This document shows, one piece after another, positions 16,863 through 25,072 of a DNA stretch of 64,000 nt. Each line of letters opens with the position of its first letter. Within the stretch, counting starts at the first letter, position 1. Where the stretch lies: positions 62,001 through 126,000 of the forward strand of contig NZ_FOTW01000013.1 of NCBI RefSeq assembly GCF_900114705.1, read 5' to 3'. This DNA is from Rugamonas rubra (lineage in GTDB: Bacteria; Pseudomonadota; Gammaproteobacteria; Burkholderiales; Burkholderiaceae_D). The notes beneath the pieces are model-generated. The model had not been told where the DNA came from and ran no database searches. It saw only the letters and a program-made list of their open reading frames with translations. A program made the position numbers and the translations under genes.

Positions 16863-17348
16863 ATGGCAGTTTTACAAGACGACGGCCGCGCGGCGCTGGC
16901 CGAGGCGGTGAAGTCCCGCCCGATCCACCTGGCCTGGGGTTCGGGCGACCCGGCCTGGGACAACGGCGGCACGGCGCCCGAGCCGAAGAACGCCGCCGCG
17001 CTGGTGGCCGAGGTGGGCCGCCGCGTCGCCACCGAGGCGCGCTTCGTCGCGCCGGACCCGGCCGGCGAGGTGTCGGTGGTCAGCGGCCGCTACACCTTCA
17101 GCGAGACGCCGACCAAGTGGCTGCTGGTGCGCTTCGTGTTCGACTTCCTCGACGCCCCGGCGGCCCAGCTGCGCGAGGTCGGCATCTTCCTCGGCACGGT
17201 GGTCAAGCCGGAGCTGCCGCCAGGCCAGCGCTACTTCGTCGCGGCCGACCTGCTCAGCCCCGGCAAGCTGTACGCGCTGGAGCGCTTCGACAAGACCACG
17301 CGCAGCCCCTCCATCCGCCAGACCTTCGAATACGTACTGCCTTTCTGA
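16863..17348 (+). CDS. Fibre-module protein, hypothetical
   Basis: 161 residues from ATG 16863; GGAG lies 7 bases before it and a second in-frame ATG at 16851 overlaps that site. It reads like a small structural beta protein (FVAPDPAGEVSVVSGRYTFS, LREVGIFLGTVVKPELPPGQ). The REVGIF stretch resembles fibre/collar adaptor proteins, but no family can be named with certainty. It stands between gpI and the DUF4815 gene, so it is probably part of the fibre network. Confidence 0.65.
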   Translation: MAVLQDDGRAALAEAVKSRPIHLAWGSGDPAWDNGGTAPEPKNAAALVAEVGRRVATEARFVAPDPAGEVSVVSGRYTFSETPTKWLLVRFVFDFLDAPAAQLREVGIFLGTVVKPELPPGQRYFVAADLLSPGKLYALERFDKTTRSPSIRQTFEYVLPF

Positions 17349-17362
17349 ACGGGACCCTTATC

Positions 17363-19336
17363 ATGATCGAACAGTATTACAACCGCTTCAACGCCGCCGA
17401 CAACCACGAGCAGATTCTGTTCCGCGCCGACCGCGTGTTGCAGTCGGCCGAACTCAACGAGATCCAGTCGGCCGCCACGGCCCGTCTGCAGGGCGTCAGC
17501 GACGCCCTGTTCAAGGACGGCGACGTGATCCGCGACGCCCGCGTGCGCATCGACCCGGACAGCGGCGCGTCGAGCTGCGAGGCCGGCGCCATCTACATCC
17601 GCGGCGCCGTGCGCGGCCTGGCCGCGCGCGAGCTGAAGGTTGCCACGGTCGGCAGCGCCACCATCGGCGTCTACCTGAAGGACAGCGTGGTCACCGAGCT
17701 GGAGGCGCCCGGGCTGCGCAACCCGGCGGCCGGCACGCGCGGCCACCAGGAGCCCGGCGCGGCGCGCCAGAAGACGGTGGCCGTGTGGGGCGCGGCCGGC
17801 GACGGCCAGTCCGGCGAGTTCTACCCGGTCTACCTGATCGACGACGGCGTGCTGCGCGCCAAGGAGGCGCCGCCCAACCTGGACGGCGTGACCCAGGCCC
17901 TGGCCCGCTACGACCGCGACAGCTCGGGCGGCTCCTACGTGGTCGGCGGCCTGAAGGTGGCCGCCGCCGCCGACGTCAACGGCGCCCAGGTCTACACCGT
18001 CTCCGAGGGGCGCGCCCGCGTCAACGGCTTCGGCGTCAACCTGGCCACCGGCCGCCGCCTGGTCTACCCGGCCAAGCCGGACCTGCGCAACATCGAGCAG
18101 GAGCCGCACGTCTCGAGCGGGCCGGCGGCGCAGCGCGTCACCCTCGACCGCGCGCCGCTTGGCTCGCTGACCTCGGTCTACCTGACCCAGCAGAAGAGCG
18201 CGACGATGACGCGCGGCGGCTACACCGGCGGCGCCGACACCCTGCCCGACACGGCCATCGTGCAGATCGTCGCCGTCAACCAGGGCGGCACCATCAACGC
18301 CAACGGCGACGGCTTCGTCGGCGGCACCACCTATGTCGCCGGCAGCGGCGGCGGCGCCAGCTACAAGCTCAGCGCCGGCGCCGTCGACTGGGGCGGCAGC
18401 GGCGTCGAGCCGGCCACCAACAGCACCTACCAGGTGATCTACCAGTGCAACGTGGCGGTCACGCCGAGCGCCGTCGACGACACCGGCTTCAGCGTCACCG
18501 GCGCCGTGGCCGGCACCCAGGTGCTGGTCAGCTACACGCAGAAGCTGCCGCGCATCGACCGCCTGTGCCTGGACGCCGACGGCGCCCTGGTGTGGATCAA
18601 GGGCGTGGCGGCCGACGCCAACCCGCGCGCGCCGGCCGTGCCGGAGGCGCTGCTGGCGCTGGCCAGCGTGCAGCAGGGCTGGCGCGCCTCGCGGGTGGTG
18701 CTCAACGACGGCGTGCGCGTGGTGCCGATGCAGGACCTGGCCAACATCAACACGCGGATGGACTTCCTCGCCACCTTGATCGCCCAGCAGACGCTGAAGA
18801 GCGACGCGGCCAACCGCGACACGGCGCTGAAGAAGGGCATCTTCGTCGACCCATTCCTTAACGACGACGTGCGCGACCAGGGCGTCAAGCAAAGCGCCGC
18901 CATCGTCGGCGGCAAGCTGACGCTGCCGGTGGCGGCGACGCCGAACGCGCCGGGCGGCGACGTGGCGGCGCCGGCCTCGCTGAAGTTCACCTTGGCGACC
19001 GTGTTGTCGCAGCCGATGCGCACCACCACCATGAAGGTCAACCCCTACGCCGCCTTCGACGGTCTGCCGGCGACGGTGGCGCTGACCCCGGCCATCGACC
19101 GCTGGACCGACGTCGACACCACCTGGAGCAGCCCGCTGACCACCCGCATCGTCACCGGCAGCGGCGTGCTGACGCAGACCAGCAGCAGCACCATCAACAA
19201 CCTGCTGTCGACCTCGTCGCAGGTGCAGGAGAAGCTGCGGCAGATCCCGGTGCTGTTCTCGATCTCCGGCTTCGGCCCCAACGAGGCGCTCGACAGCGTC
19301 AGCTTCGACGGCATCGTCGTCACCCCAACCGCTTAA
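17363..19336 (+). CDS. DUF4815 family tail protein
   Basis: 657 residues from ATG 17363. The N-terminus has the DUF4815 look: MIEQYYNRFNAADNHEQILF, then LQSAELNEIQSAATARLQG and ALFKDGDVIRDARV. The family occurs in phage tail fibre regions. The middle part is beta-rich with Gly/Thr repeats; the C-terminal third has coil-like helices (DLANINTRMDFLATLIAQQT). Large size and position suggest a fibre-base or wedge-associated scaffold. P2 and R-type pyocins do not have it. Confidence 0.8.
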   Translation: MIEQYYNRFNAADNHEQILFRADRVLQSAELNEIQSAATARLQGVSDALFKDGDVIRDARVRIDPDSGASSCEAGAIYIRGAVRGLAARELKVATVGSATIGVYLKDSVVTELEAPGLRNPAAGTRGHQEPGAARQKTVAVWGAAGDGQSGEFYPVYLIDDGVLRAKEAPPNLDGVTQALARYDRDSSGGSYVVGGLKVAAAADVNGAQVYTVSEGRARVNGFGVNLATGRRLVYPAKPDLRNIEQEPHVSSGPAAQRVTLDRAPLGSLTSVYLTQQKSATMTRGGYTGGADTLPDTAIVQIVAVNQGGTINANGDGFVGGTTYVAGSGGGASYKLSAGAVDWGGSGVEPATNSTYQVIYQCNVAVTPSAVDDTGFSVTGAVAGTQVLVSYTQKLPRIDRLCLDADGALVWIKGVAADANPRAPAVPEALLALASVQQGWRASRVVLNDGVRVVPMQDLANINTRMDFLATLIAQQTLKSDAANRDTALKKGIFVDPFLNDDVRDQGVKQSAAIVGGKLTLPVAATPNAPGGDVAAPASLKFTLATVLSQPMRTTTMKVNPYAAFDGLPATVALTPAIDRWTDVDTTWSSPLTTRIVTGSGVLTQTSSSTINNLLSTSSQVQEKLRQIPVLFSISGFGPNEALDSVSFDGIVVTPTA

Positions 19337-19349
19337 CAGGAGCCACAAC

Positions 19350-20552
19350 ATGACTATTCAAGCCAACGCCCAGGGCGTGCTCTCCGGGCGCTTCCAGATT
19401 CCCGCCAACGTGCCGGCCGGCGCCAAGAACGTCGAGTTCATCGGCGCCGGCGGCACGCGCGGCGCCGCCACCTTCAGCGGCCAGGGCCTGCGCGTGACCG
19501 AGGTGCGCCAGATGGTCACGCGCATCACCACCAACTTCTACGATCCGCTGGCACAGACCTTCACGCTGCCGCAGGCCACGGCGCTGGGCGGCGTCAAGCT
19601 GTGGTTCACCGTCAAGGGCGCCGCGCCGGTGCTGCTGCAGATCCGTGGCGTCGCCGCCGGCGTGCCGAACCGCACCATCTACGCCGAGGCGCGGCTCGAT
19701 GCCGCCGCCATCAAGACCGTCGGCCCGACCCAGTTCGTGTTCGCCGCGCCGGCCTGGCTCGACGCCAACACCGAGTACGCGCTGGTGGTGATGACCAACG
19801 ACGACAAGACCCAGCTGGCCGTCGCCGAGGTCGGCATGTGGGACGACAACGCGCAGCGCCGCGTCACCGCCCAGCCCTACCAGGTGGGCGTGCTGCTGTC
19901 CTCGTCGAACGCCTCGACCTGGACGCCGCACCAGGACCGCGACATGAGCTTCGAGCTGCAAAAGGCGGTGTTCTCCGAGACCAGCAGCACGGTCAACCTG
20001 GGCAACGTCAGCGTCAGCAACGCCACCGACCTGCTGCTGTTGGCGCTGGCCGAGGCGCCGACCTTCGAGTCGCGCGTCGAGTACACGCTGGCGCTGCCGG
20101 GCGGCGCCAAGATCAACGTCGCCGAGGGCCAGCCGGTGCGGCTGGGCGTGCCGGTGACGGGCGAGATCAACGTCAGCGCCAAGTTGAGCGGCACGGCGGC
20201 GGTGTCGCCGGTGCTGCACCCGGGCACCCAACTGGTGGCCGGCACGGTGCAGGCCAGCGCCGACTACGTGTCGGTGGCCTTCCCGGCCGGCGCCAACAGC
20301 CGCGTGCGCGTCATCGTCGACGCGGCGCTGCCATCCGGCGCCAAGCTGGTGGTGATCCTGCCGGGCGCGGCGGCCGACGGCAAGGACGTCGAGGTGCCGT
20401 TCCTGTCGTCGCGCCCGCTGACGCTGGACAAGCAGGAGCTGACCTACGAGCTGGCCGGCGTCAACAAGGACAGCGTCAAGGTCAAGCTGGTGTTGTCGGG
20501 CACCTCGGCGGCGCGGCCAGAGGTGGAGAACCTGCGCGCCATGGCGCTGTAG
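19350..20552 (+). CDS. Tail-fibre-associated beta protein
   Basis: 400 residues, start ATG 19350 with CAGGAGCCACAAC upstream. Almost all beta in look: jelly-roll-like strands (YDPLAQTFTLPQATALGGVK, LWFTVKGAAPVLLQIRG, EYALVVMTNDDKTQLAVAEV). This pattern also occurs in phage genes next to DUF4815. It may cap or decorate the fibre base, possibly with carbohydrate binding. No catalytic motif seen. Confidence 0.68.
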   Translation: MTIQANAQGVLSGRFQIPANVPAGAKNVEFIGAGGTRGAATFSGQGLRVTEVRQMVTRITTNFYDPLAQTFTLPQATALGGVKLWFTVKGAAPVLLQIRGVAAGVPNRTIYAEARLDAAAIKTVGPTQFVFAAPAWLDANTEYALVVMTNDDKTQLAVAEVGMWDDNAQRRVTAQPYQVGVLLSSSNASTWTPHQDRDMSFELQKAVFSETSSTVNLGNVSVSNATDLLLLALAEAPTFESRVEYTLALPGGAKINVAEGQPVRLGVPVTGEINVSAKLSGTAAVSPVLHPGTQLVAGTVQASADYVSVAFPAGANSRVRVIVDAALPSGAKLVVILPGAAADGKDVEVPFLSSRPLTLDKQELTYELAGVNKDSVKVKLVLSGTSAARPEVENLRAMAL

Positions 20553-20560
20553 GGCGGGCC

Positions 20561-20878
20561 ATGATCAACCAGAGCACCCCCCACCTGCAGCTGCCGCTGC
20601 CGCACCCGGACAACCAGCTCGACGACGACGTGGCCCGGCTGCGCGCCGCGCTGACGGCGCTCGACGGCGCCGTCTACACGCTGCGCGGCCTGGTCGCCAG
20701 CGACGACGTCAACCTCGACACGGTGCAGGAGATCGTCACCGTGCTGAAGAGCGCCCAGGGCGACATCGGCAACGTGACGAAGCTGCTGGCGACCAAGGTC
20801 GGCAAAGACGAGTTCGCCACTACCCGGGCGCAATTATCCACACTCACCGCGTTGATCTACGCGGGCCTATTGGGATGA
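20561..20878 (+). CDS. Small coiled-coil fibre-module protein
   Basis: 105 residues from ATG 20561. It has a Pro/His-rich start (LQLPLPHPDNQLDDDVARLR) followed by a coiled coil (LDTVQEIVTVLKSAQGDIGN) and a hydrophobic end. No family recognised. Likely a connector or oligomerisation part for the fibre encoded 6 bases downstream. Confidence 0.65.
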   Translation: MINQSTPHLQLPLPHPDNQLDDDVARLRAALTALDGAVYTLRGLVASDDVNLDTVQEIVTVLKSAQGDIGNVTKLLATKVGKDEFATTRAQLSTLTALIYAGLLG

Positions 20879-20884
20879 GCATTT

Positions 20885-22567
20885 ATGCCAAATAACACAC
20901 TGACCGAATTCAGGAACAACTTCCTGAGGCAGGCCGAACAAAAAATGAAGGAGGCCGATTTGAGCTCGGCCGACAACACGAGTCTGATCACCTTGGCCGC
21001 GCTGCTGAAAAGCTACGACGTGGTCAACCGCTTCGACTCCATCGTGCCGGACGCGGTGGCGCCGCTGGAGCTGATGAACGGCGCCATGCTGGACGTCTAC
21101 CTGTCCGACATCAGCAACGGCCAGAGCTTCAACCTGGTGCTCAATTCGGCCGAGGCCATGGCGGCGATCGTGCGCAGCCCGGCGGCGATGGCGGCCATCG
21201 CCGGCAGTGCACGGGCGATGAGCGCGGTGGTCGGCTATCCCGTCGCCTACAACGCGATTGTTGCCAGCGCGGTGGCGATGATGGCGGTTGCCGCCAGTCA
21301 AATCGCAATCACGGCCATGGCGGCAAGTCAAGCGGTGATGTCCGCGACAGCTGGCAGCCAAACTGCGATGACTGCAATCGCGGCGAGTCAAATCGCTGCC
21401 ACAACGGTGCTATCTGGTCCGCCGGCACTTGCGATCATGTTGGCGAGCCAAATCGCGATGGTGGCTATCGCATCAAACCAAACTGCAGTCAGCTCGTTGT
21501 TGGCGAGTCAACCGGCGGTGACTGCATTGGTATCCGTCCAGAGTGCGATGACGGTAATGGCGGCCAGCCAAACCGCGATGACGGCGGTGGCGGCCAGCCA
21601 AACCGCGATGACGGCGGTGGTGGCCAGCCAAACCGCGATGACGGCGGTGACGGCCAACCAAACCGCGATGACGGCGGTGGCGGCCAACCAAACCGCGATG
21701 ACGGCAGTGGCGGCCAGCCCAACCGCGATGACGGCGATTGCTGTTAGCATGACCGCGATGACGGCGGTGGCGGCCAGCCAAATAGCGATGACGGTGGTGC
21801 TGGCCAGCCAAACCGCGATGACGGTGGTGTTGGCCAGCCAAATCGCGATGACGGCGGTGGCGGTCAGCCGAATCGCGATGACGGCGATGGCGGCCAGCCA
21901 AACCGCGATGACGGCGGTGGCGGCCAGCCAAACCGCGATGACGGCGGTGGTGGCCAGTCAAACCGCGATGACGGCGATGGCGGCCAGCCAAATCGCGATG
22001 ACGGCGGTGGCGGCCAGTCAAACCGCGATGACGGCGGTGGCGGCCAGCCAAATCGCGATGACGGCGGTGTTGGCCAGCCAAGCCGCGATGACGGCAGTGT
22101 TGGCCAGCCAAACCGCGATGACGGCACTGGCGGCCAGCCAAGCCGCGATGACGGCGATTGCTGCTAGCCTGACCGCGTTGACGGCATGCGCGGCAAGCTC
22201 GATTGCGATGACGGCCATCAATGCATCCGACGTTGCAATGGCCGCGCTATACGCGGCGCCTTCAATCAAGAAAACGACGTGGGCGTATGGTGCGATTTGG
22301 TCGAATGTGATTAGCGTGCAGGCGGGGCCGTGTCTCTTCGTCCGCTTGACGACCACGGGTATTAGTCCCTGGGGCGAGAACACCTCAGGAAACGAATATG
22401 TGGTATTCGACGGCACCAACGTCAACTTCGCCGGTCGTGGGGCCAACCCGTACAACCACACGTCCGTGGCATCGCCGATGCGCGTTCCGATGCGTAAGAC
22501 GCTGACCAACTTGCAGGTCAGGCTGCACGCCCCATCCGAGGTCGCCTTCATTCCTCTGGCTTCTTAA
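20885..22567 (+). CDS. Tail fibre with 37 in-phase decapeptide repeats
   Basis: 560 residues in three parts. Residues 1-89: helical attachment part (MPNNTLTEFRNNFLRQAEQK). Residues 90-459: 37 units of exactly ten residues, consensus (T/I)AMTAVAASQ, with no insertion or deletion. Residues 460-560: a unique tip with Trp, Gly and Asn (WAYGAIWSNVISVQAG, YVVFDGTNVNFAGRG, HTSVASPMRVP), probably the receptor-binding end. Such a long alanine-rich rod would hold the tip away from the baseplate. No separate fibre chaperone gene is seen next to it. The outer units are older and more diverged; the centre is almost identical in DNA, so copy number could change easily. Confidence 0.85.
   Translation: MPNNTLTEFRNNFLRQAEQKMKEADLSSADNTSLITLAALLKSYDVVNRFDSIVPDAVAPLELMNGAMLDVYLSDISNGQSFNLVLNSAEAMAAIVRSPAAMAAIAGSARAMSAVVGYPVAYNAIVASAVAMMAVAASQIAITAMAASQAVMSATAGSQTAMTAIAASQIAATTVLSGPPALAIMLASQIAMVAIASNQTAVSSLLASQPAVTALVSVQSAMTVMAASQTAMTAVAASQTAMTAVVASQTAMTAVTANQTAMTAVAANQTAMTAVAASPTAMTAIAVSMTAMTAVAASQIAMTVVLASQTAMTVVLASQIAMTAVAVSRIAMTAMAASQTAMTAVAASQTAMTAVVASQTAMTAMAASQIAMTAVAASQTAMTAVAASQIAMTAVLASQAAMTAVLASQTAMTALAASQAAMTAIAASLTALTACAASSIAMTAINASDVAMAALYAAPSIKKTTWAYGAIWSNVISVQAGPCLFVRLTTTGISPWGENTSGNEYVVFDGTNVNFAGRGANPYNHTSVASPMRVPMRKTLTNLQVRLHAPSEVAFIPLAS
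21152..22261 (+). repeat. 30-base tandem repeat array in the fibre gene
   Basis: 37 units of 30 bases. The core (21542-22171) repeats GCGATGACGGCGGTGGCGGC plus CAGCCAAACC with few changes; flanking units are diverged. The unit length never varies. It is coding throughout, with no spacers, so it is not a CRISPR array. Confidence 0.92.
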
Positions 22568-22643
22568 ACGGAGGCTGCGTCGGACGCCTGCCGTCGGCAG
22601 ATCGTCAGGCGGGTCTTCACCACACCACCTTGTTGCACCCCCC

Positions 22644-22670
22644 AACCCGCCCCGTGCGGGTTTTTCTTTT
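22644..22670 (+). terminator. Internal intrinsic terminator between fibre and sheath genes
   Basis: Stem AACCCGC / GCGGGTT with a 5-base loop, then TTTCTTTTTC, ending directly before the AGGAG of the sheath gene. It separates the fibre module from the sheath-tube module. No promoter was seen in the 118-base gap. Confidence 0.65.
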
Positions 22671-22685
22671 TCTAGGAGATTCACC

Positions 22686-23852
22686 ATGGCAGCATCCTTT
22701 TTCCACGGCGTCACCGTCACCCTGGTCGATTCCGGCCCCCGCTCGATCGCCACGCCGTCCAGCTCGGTGATCGGCCTGGTCGACACCTATACCCCGGGCG
22801 CCGGCCTGGCCGCGCCCAACACGCCGGTCAAGATCACCTCGCTGCGCGAGGCCGCCGCCGCCTTCGGCGTGACCAGCAACATCTACAAGTCGCTGCGCGC
22901 CGTCTACGCCCGCACCAGCGCCGTGGTGGCGGCGGTTGGCGTGGCCCAGGTGGCCGACGCCGCCGCGCAGACCTCGGCCGTGATCGGCGGCGTCAGCGCC
23001 CAGGGCGCCCGCACCGGCCTGCAGGCCCTGCTCGACGCCAAGTCGGTGCTCGGCCTGCAACCGCGCCTGCTGGTGGCGCCCGGCGCCTCGGCCACCCAGG
23101 CGGTGGCCACCGCCATCGACGGCATCGCCGGCAAGCTGCGCGCCATCGGCATCATCGACGGCCCCAACACCACCGACGACGCCGCGCTGGCCTACGCCCT
23201 CAACTTCGGCAGCAAGCGCCTGTACATGGTCGACCCGGGCATCAAGGTGTGGGACACGGTGGCCAACGCCGCCGTCGACGCGCCGGCCTCGGCCGCCGCC
23301 GCCGGCCTGTTCGCCTGGACCGACAACGAGTACGGCTTCTGGGTCTCGCCGTCGAACAAGGAGTTCGTCGGCCTGGTCGGCACCAAGCGTCCGGTCGAGT
23401 TCCTCGACGGCGACGCCACCTGCCGCGCCAACCTGCTCAACGTGGCCAACGTCGCCACCATCATCCGCGACGGCGGCTTCCGCCTGTGGGGCAACCGCAC
23501 CCTGTCGGCCGATCCGAAATGGGCCTTCGTCACCCGCGTGCGCACCACCGACATGGTGATGGACGCCATTCTGTACGCGCACAAGTGGGCGGTCGACCGT
23601 GGCATCACCAAGACCTATGTGAAGGACGTCACCGAGGGCCTGAACGCCTTCATGCGCGACCTGCGCAACGCCGGCTGCATCATCAACTTCGAGGTCTATC
23701 CGGACCCGGACCTGAACACCGGCAGCCAGCTCGAACAGGGCAAGGTGTACTGGAACATCCGCTTCACCGACGTGCCGCCGGCCGAGAACCCGAACTTCCG
23801 CGTCGAGGTCACCAACCAGTGGGTCGGCGAGGTGCTCTCGATCGGCAACTAA
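22686..23852 (+). CDS. Tail sheath protein (FI family)
   Basis: 388 residues, close to P2 FI (396). The start is typical (FFHGVTVTLVDSGPRSIATP), followed by SSVIGLVDTYTPG, the WVSPSNKEFVG region, and the conserved end with LWGNRTLSADPKWAFVTRVR and MDAILYAHKWAVDRGITK. It forms the contractile outer cylinder. The C-terminal strand ends in WVGEVLSIGN. AGGAGATTCACC gives a strong ribosome site, as expected for an abundant protein. Confidence 0.95.
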   Translation: MAASFFHGVTVTLVDSGPRSIATPSSSVIGLVDTYTPGAGLAAPNTPVKITSLREAAAAFGVTSNIYKSLRAVYARTSAVVAAVGVAQVADAAAQTSAVIGGVSAQGARTGLQALLDAKSVLGLQPRLLVAPGASATQAVATAIDGIAGKLRAIGIIDGPNTTDDAALAYALNFGSKRLYMVDPGIKVWDTVANAAVDAPASAAAAGLFAWTDNEYGFWVSPSNKEFVGLVGTKRPVEFLDGDATCRANLLNVANVATIIRDGGFRLWGNRTLSADPKWAFVTRVRTTDMVMDAILYAHKWAVDRGITKTYVKDVTEGLNAFMRDLRNAGCIINFEVYPDPDLNTGSQLEQGKVYWNIRFTDVPPAENPNFRVEVTNQWVGEVLSIGN

Positions 23853-23913
23853 GCGGGGCGGCCGCGCCGCCAGCACTCAACACATCAATCTCACCACAAT
23901 GGAGCTTTACCAC

Positions 23914-24417
23914 ATGATTCCTCAAACCCTCTACAACTTCAACCTGTTCGTCGGTGCCGACAGCTACGCCGGCGTGGCCTCCCAACTCACCCTGCCCAAG
24001 CTGAAGGTCAAGACCGAGGACTACCGTGCCGGCGGCATGGACGCGCCGGTCAAGATGGACATGGGCCTGGAGGCGCTCGACGCCGCCTTCTCGATGACCG
24101 GCGTGGCGCCGGACGTGCTGGCCTACTTCGGCCTGGCCGACCAGTCCTCCTTCCACGGCGTGTTCCGTGGCGCCTTCAAGGACCAGAAGGGCGCCGTGGT
24201 CGCCGCCGTGGCCACCTTCCAGGGCATGCTGCAGGAGGTCGACATGGGCGACTGGAAGGCCGGCGACAAGGCCGAGACCAAGTACAACGTCAACTGCAGC
24301 TACTACAAGCTGGAAGTGGACGGCAAGGCCGTCATCGAGATCGATCCGGTGGCCGGCATCCGCGTCATCAACGGCCAGGACCAGCTGACCAAGGTGCGCG
24401 CCGCGCTGGGCGTGTAA
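23914..24417 (+). CDS. Major tail tube protein (FII family)
   Basis: 167 residues from ATG 23914 (GGAG 9 bases before); the in-frame ATG 23899 would place the ribosome site inside the coding part. Recognised by IPQTLYNFNLFVGADSYAGV, LTLPKLKVKTEDYRAGGM, and VDMGDWKAGDKAETKYNV. It forms the inner tube. The usual sheath-then-tube order is kept. The leader CACAATGGAGCTT is also found before the gene at 16863. Confidence 0.93.
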   Translation: MIPQTLYNFNLFVGADSYAGVASQLTLPKLKVKTEDYRAGGMDAPVKMDMGLEALDAAFSMTGVAPDVLAYFGLADQSSFHGVFRGAFKDQKGAVVAAVATFQGMLQEVDMGDWKAGDKAETKYNVNCSYYKLEVDGKAVIEIDPVAGIRVINGQDQLTKVRAALGV

Positions 24418-24484
24418 GCGCCGGCGTCGCGTCGTAAGGCAAAGGCGCCGGGAGCGGCCTAGCAACCCCCAACGGCGAGGAGCC

Positions 24485-24514
24485 GGGGTCTGACCCCGTA
24501 CGGGGTCAGACCCC
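24485..24514. repeat. Dispersed palindrome, copy 3
   Basis: A perfect 30-base palindrome: GGGGTCTGACCCCGT followed by its reverse complement. Outer arms AACCCCCAACGGCG (left) and GCGCCGCTGGGGTT (right) also pair. It lies in the 168-base gap between the tube and chaperone genes. Confidence 0.9.
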
Positions 24515-24585
24515 TGGTTTGCGCCGCTGGGGTTTGCCCGCCCGCCGGCGCCTCACGCAGAACCCATTTTCAATTCGAGGACCAC

Positions 24586-24927
24586 ATGGAACACACCAAC
24601 AACCCGTCCTGGCTGCGCCAGGGCGTCGACATCGTCACCGTCACGCTGTCGCGGCCGGAGAGCTTCAACGGCGTCAAGACCAACCAGCTGCAGCTGCGCG
24701 CGCCGACCGTGCGCGACATGCGCGGCGCGCAGAAGCTGCACCCGTCCGACGTCGAGGAGCGCGAGCTGGCGCTGTTCGCCAGCCTGGCGCAGGTGGCGCC
24801 GGCCGACCTGGAGCAGCTCAAGTTGAGCGACTACAACCGCGTGCAGGACGGCTATTTTCGCCTCCTTTCCGATCCTGCAGCTGAGCCTGGAGCAGCTGCG
24901 GACCTTGGCGCGGCGGCTGGCGCTTGA
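24586..24927 (+). CDS. Tail assembly chaperone E (short form)
   Basis: 113 residues from ATG 24586 (CGAGGACCACATG). Placed between the tube and tape measure genes, as P2 E. The middle is typical (ALFASLAQVAPADLEQLKLSDYNRVQDGYF); the last 28 residues (LLSDPAAEPGAAADLGAAAG) look like read-out in the wrong frame. The extension frame 24827-25003 would give E'. The chaperones coat the tape measure protein during tube assembly. Confidence 0.85.
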   Translation: MEHTNNPSWLRQGVDIVTVTLSRPESFNGVKTNQLQLRAPTVRDMRGAQKLHPSDVEERELALFASLAQVAPADLEQLKLSDYNRVQDGYFRLLSDPAAEPGAAADLGAAAGA

Positions 24928-25003
24928 GTGCCGCTTCCAGCCCGCCGAGATAGAGCGGATGACGCTGGACGACATGTTGTGGTGGCTGGAGGAGCCGGCC
25001 TGA
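24827..25003 (+). CDS. Tail chaperone extension E' reached by frameshift
   Basis: The frame one base ahead of E is open from 24827 (after TGA 24824-24826) to TGA 25001. It reads PILQLSLEQLRTLARRLALE and then FQPAEIERMTLDDMLWWLEE, a normal GpE' end. To join it, ribosomes must shift +1 or -2 within 24827-24927. TATTTTCGCC at 24853-24862 lets a Phe tRNA on TTT re-pair with TTC in the +1 frame; CTCCTTTCC at 24862-24870 is a second candidate. P2 uses -1 and Mu uses -2, so this is unusual, unless a sequencing indel is present. Confidence 0.65.
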   Translation, partial: ATTTACRTAIFASFPILQLSLEQLRTLARRLALECRFQPAEIERMTLDDMLWWLEEPA

Positions 25004-25072
25004 TCCCGCAGGGGACGGGCGGCCCGCCACGGCCGCCTGGATGACACACACAAGAGGAACAGGCGAACGCAT

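Noticed and set aside
21473..22141. Long open frames on the minus strand across the fibre repeat
   Set aside because: They mirror the repeat and have no ribosome site; antisense openness follows from the repetitive sequence.
21152..22261. 30-base direct repeats resembling a CRISPR array
   Set aside because: Units are contiguous without spacers and code for an in-phase ten-residue repeat; no cas gene is near.
20885..22567. A diversity-generating retroelement acting on the fibre tip
   Set aside because: No reverse transcriptase and no template/variable repeat pair was seen in the window.
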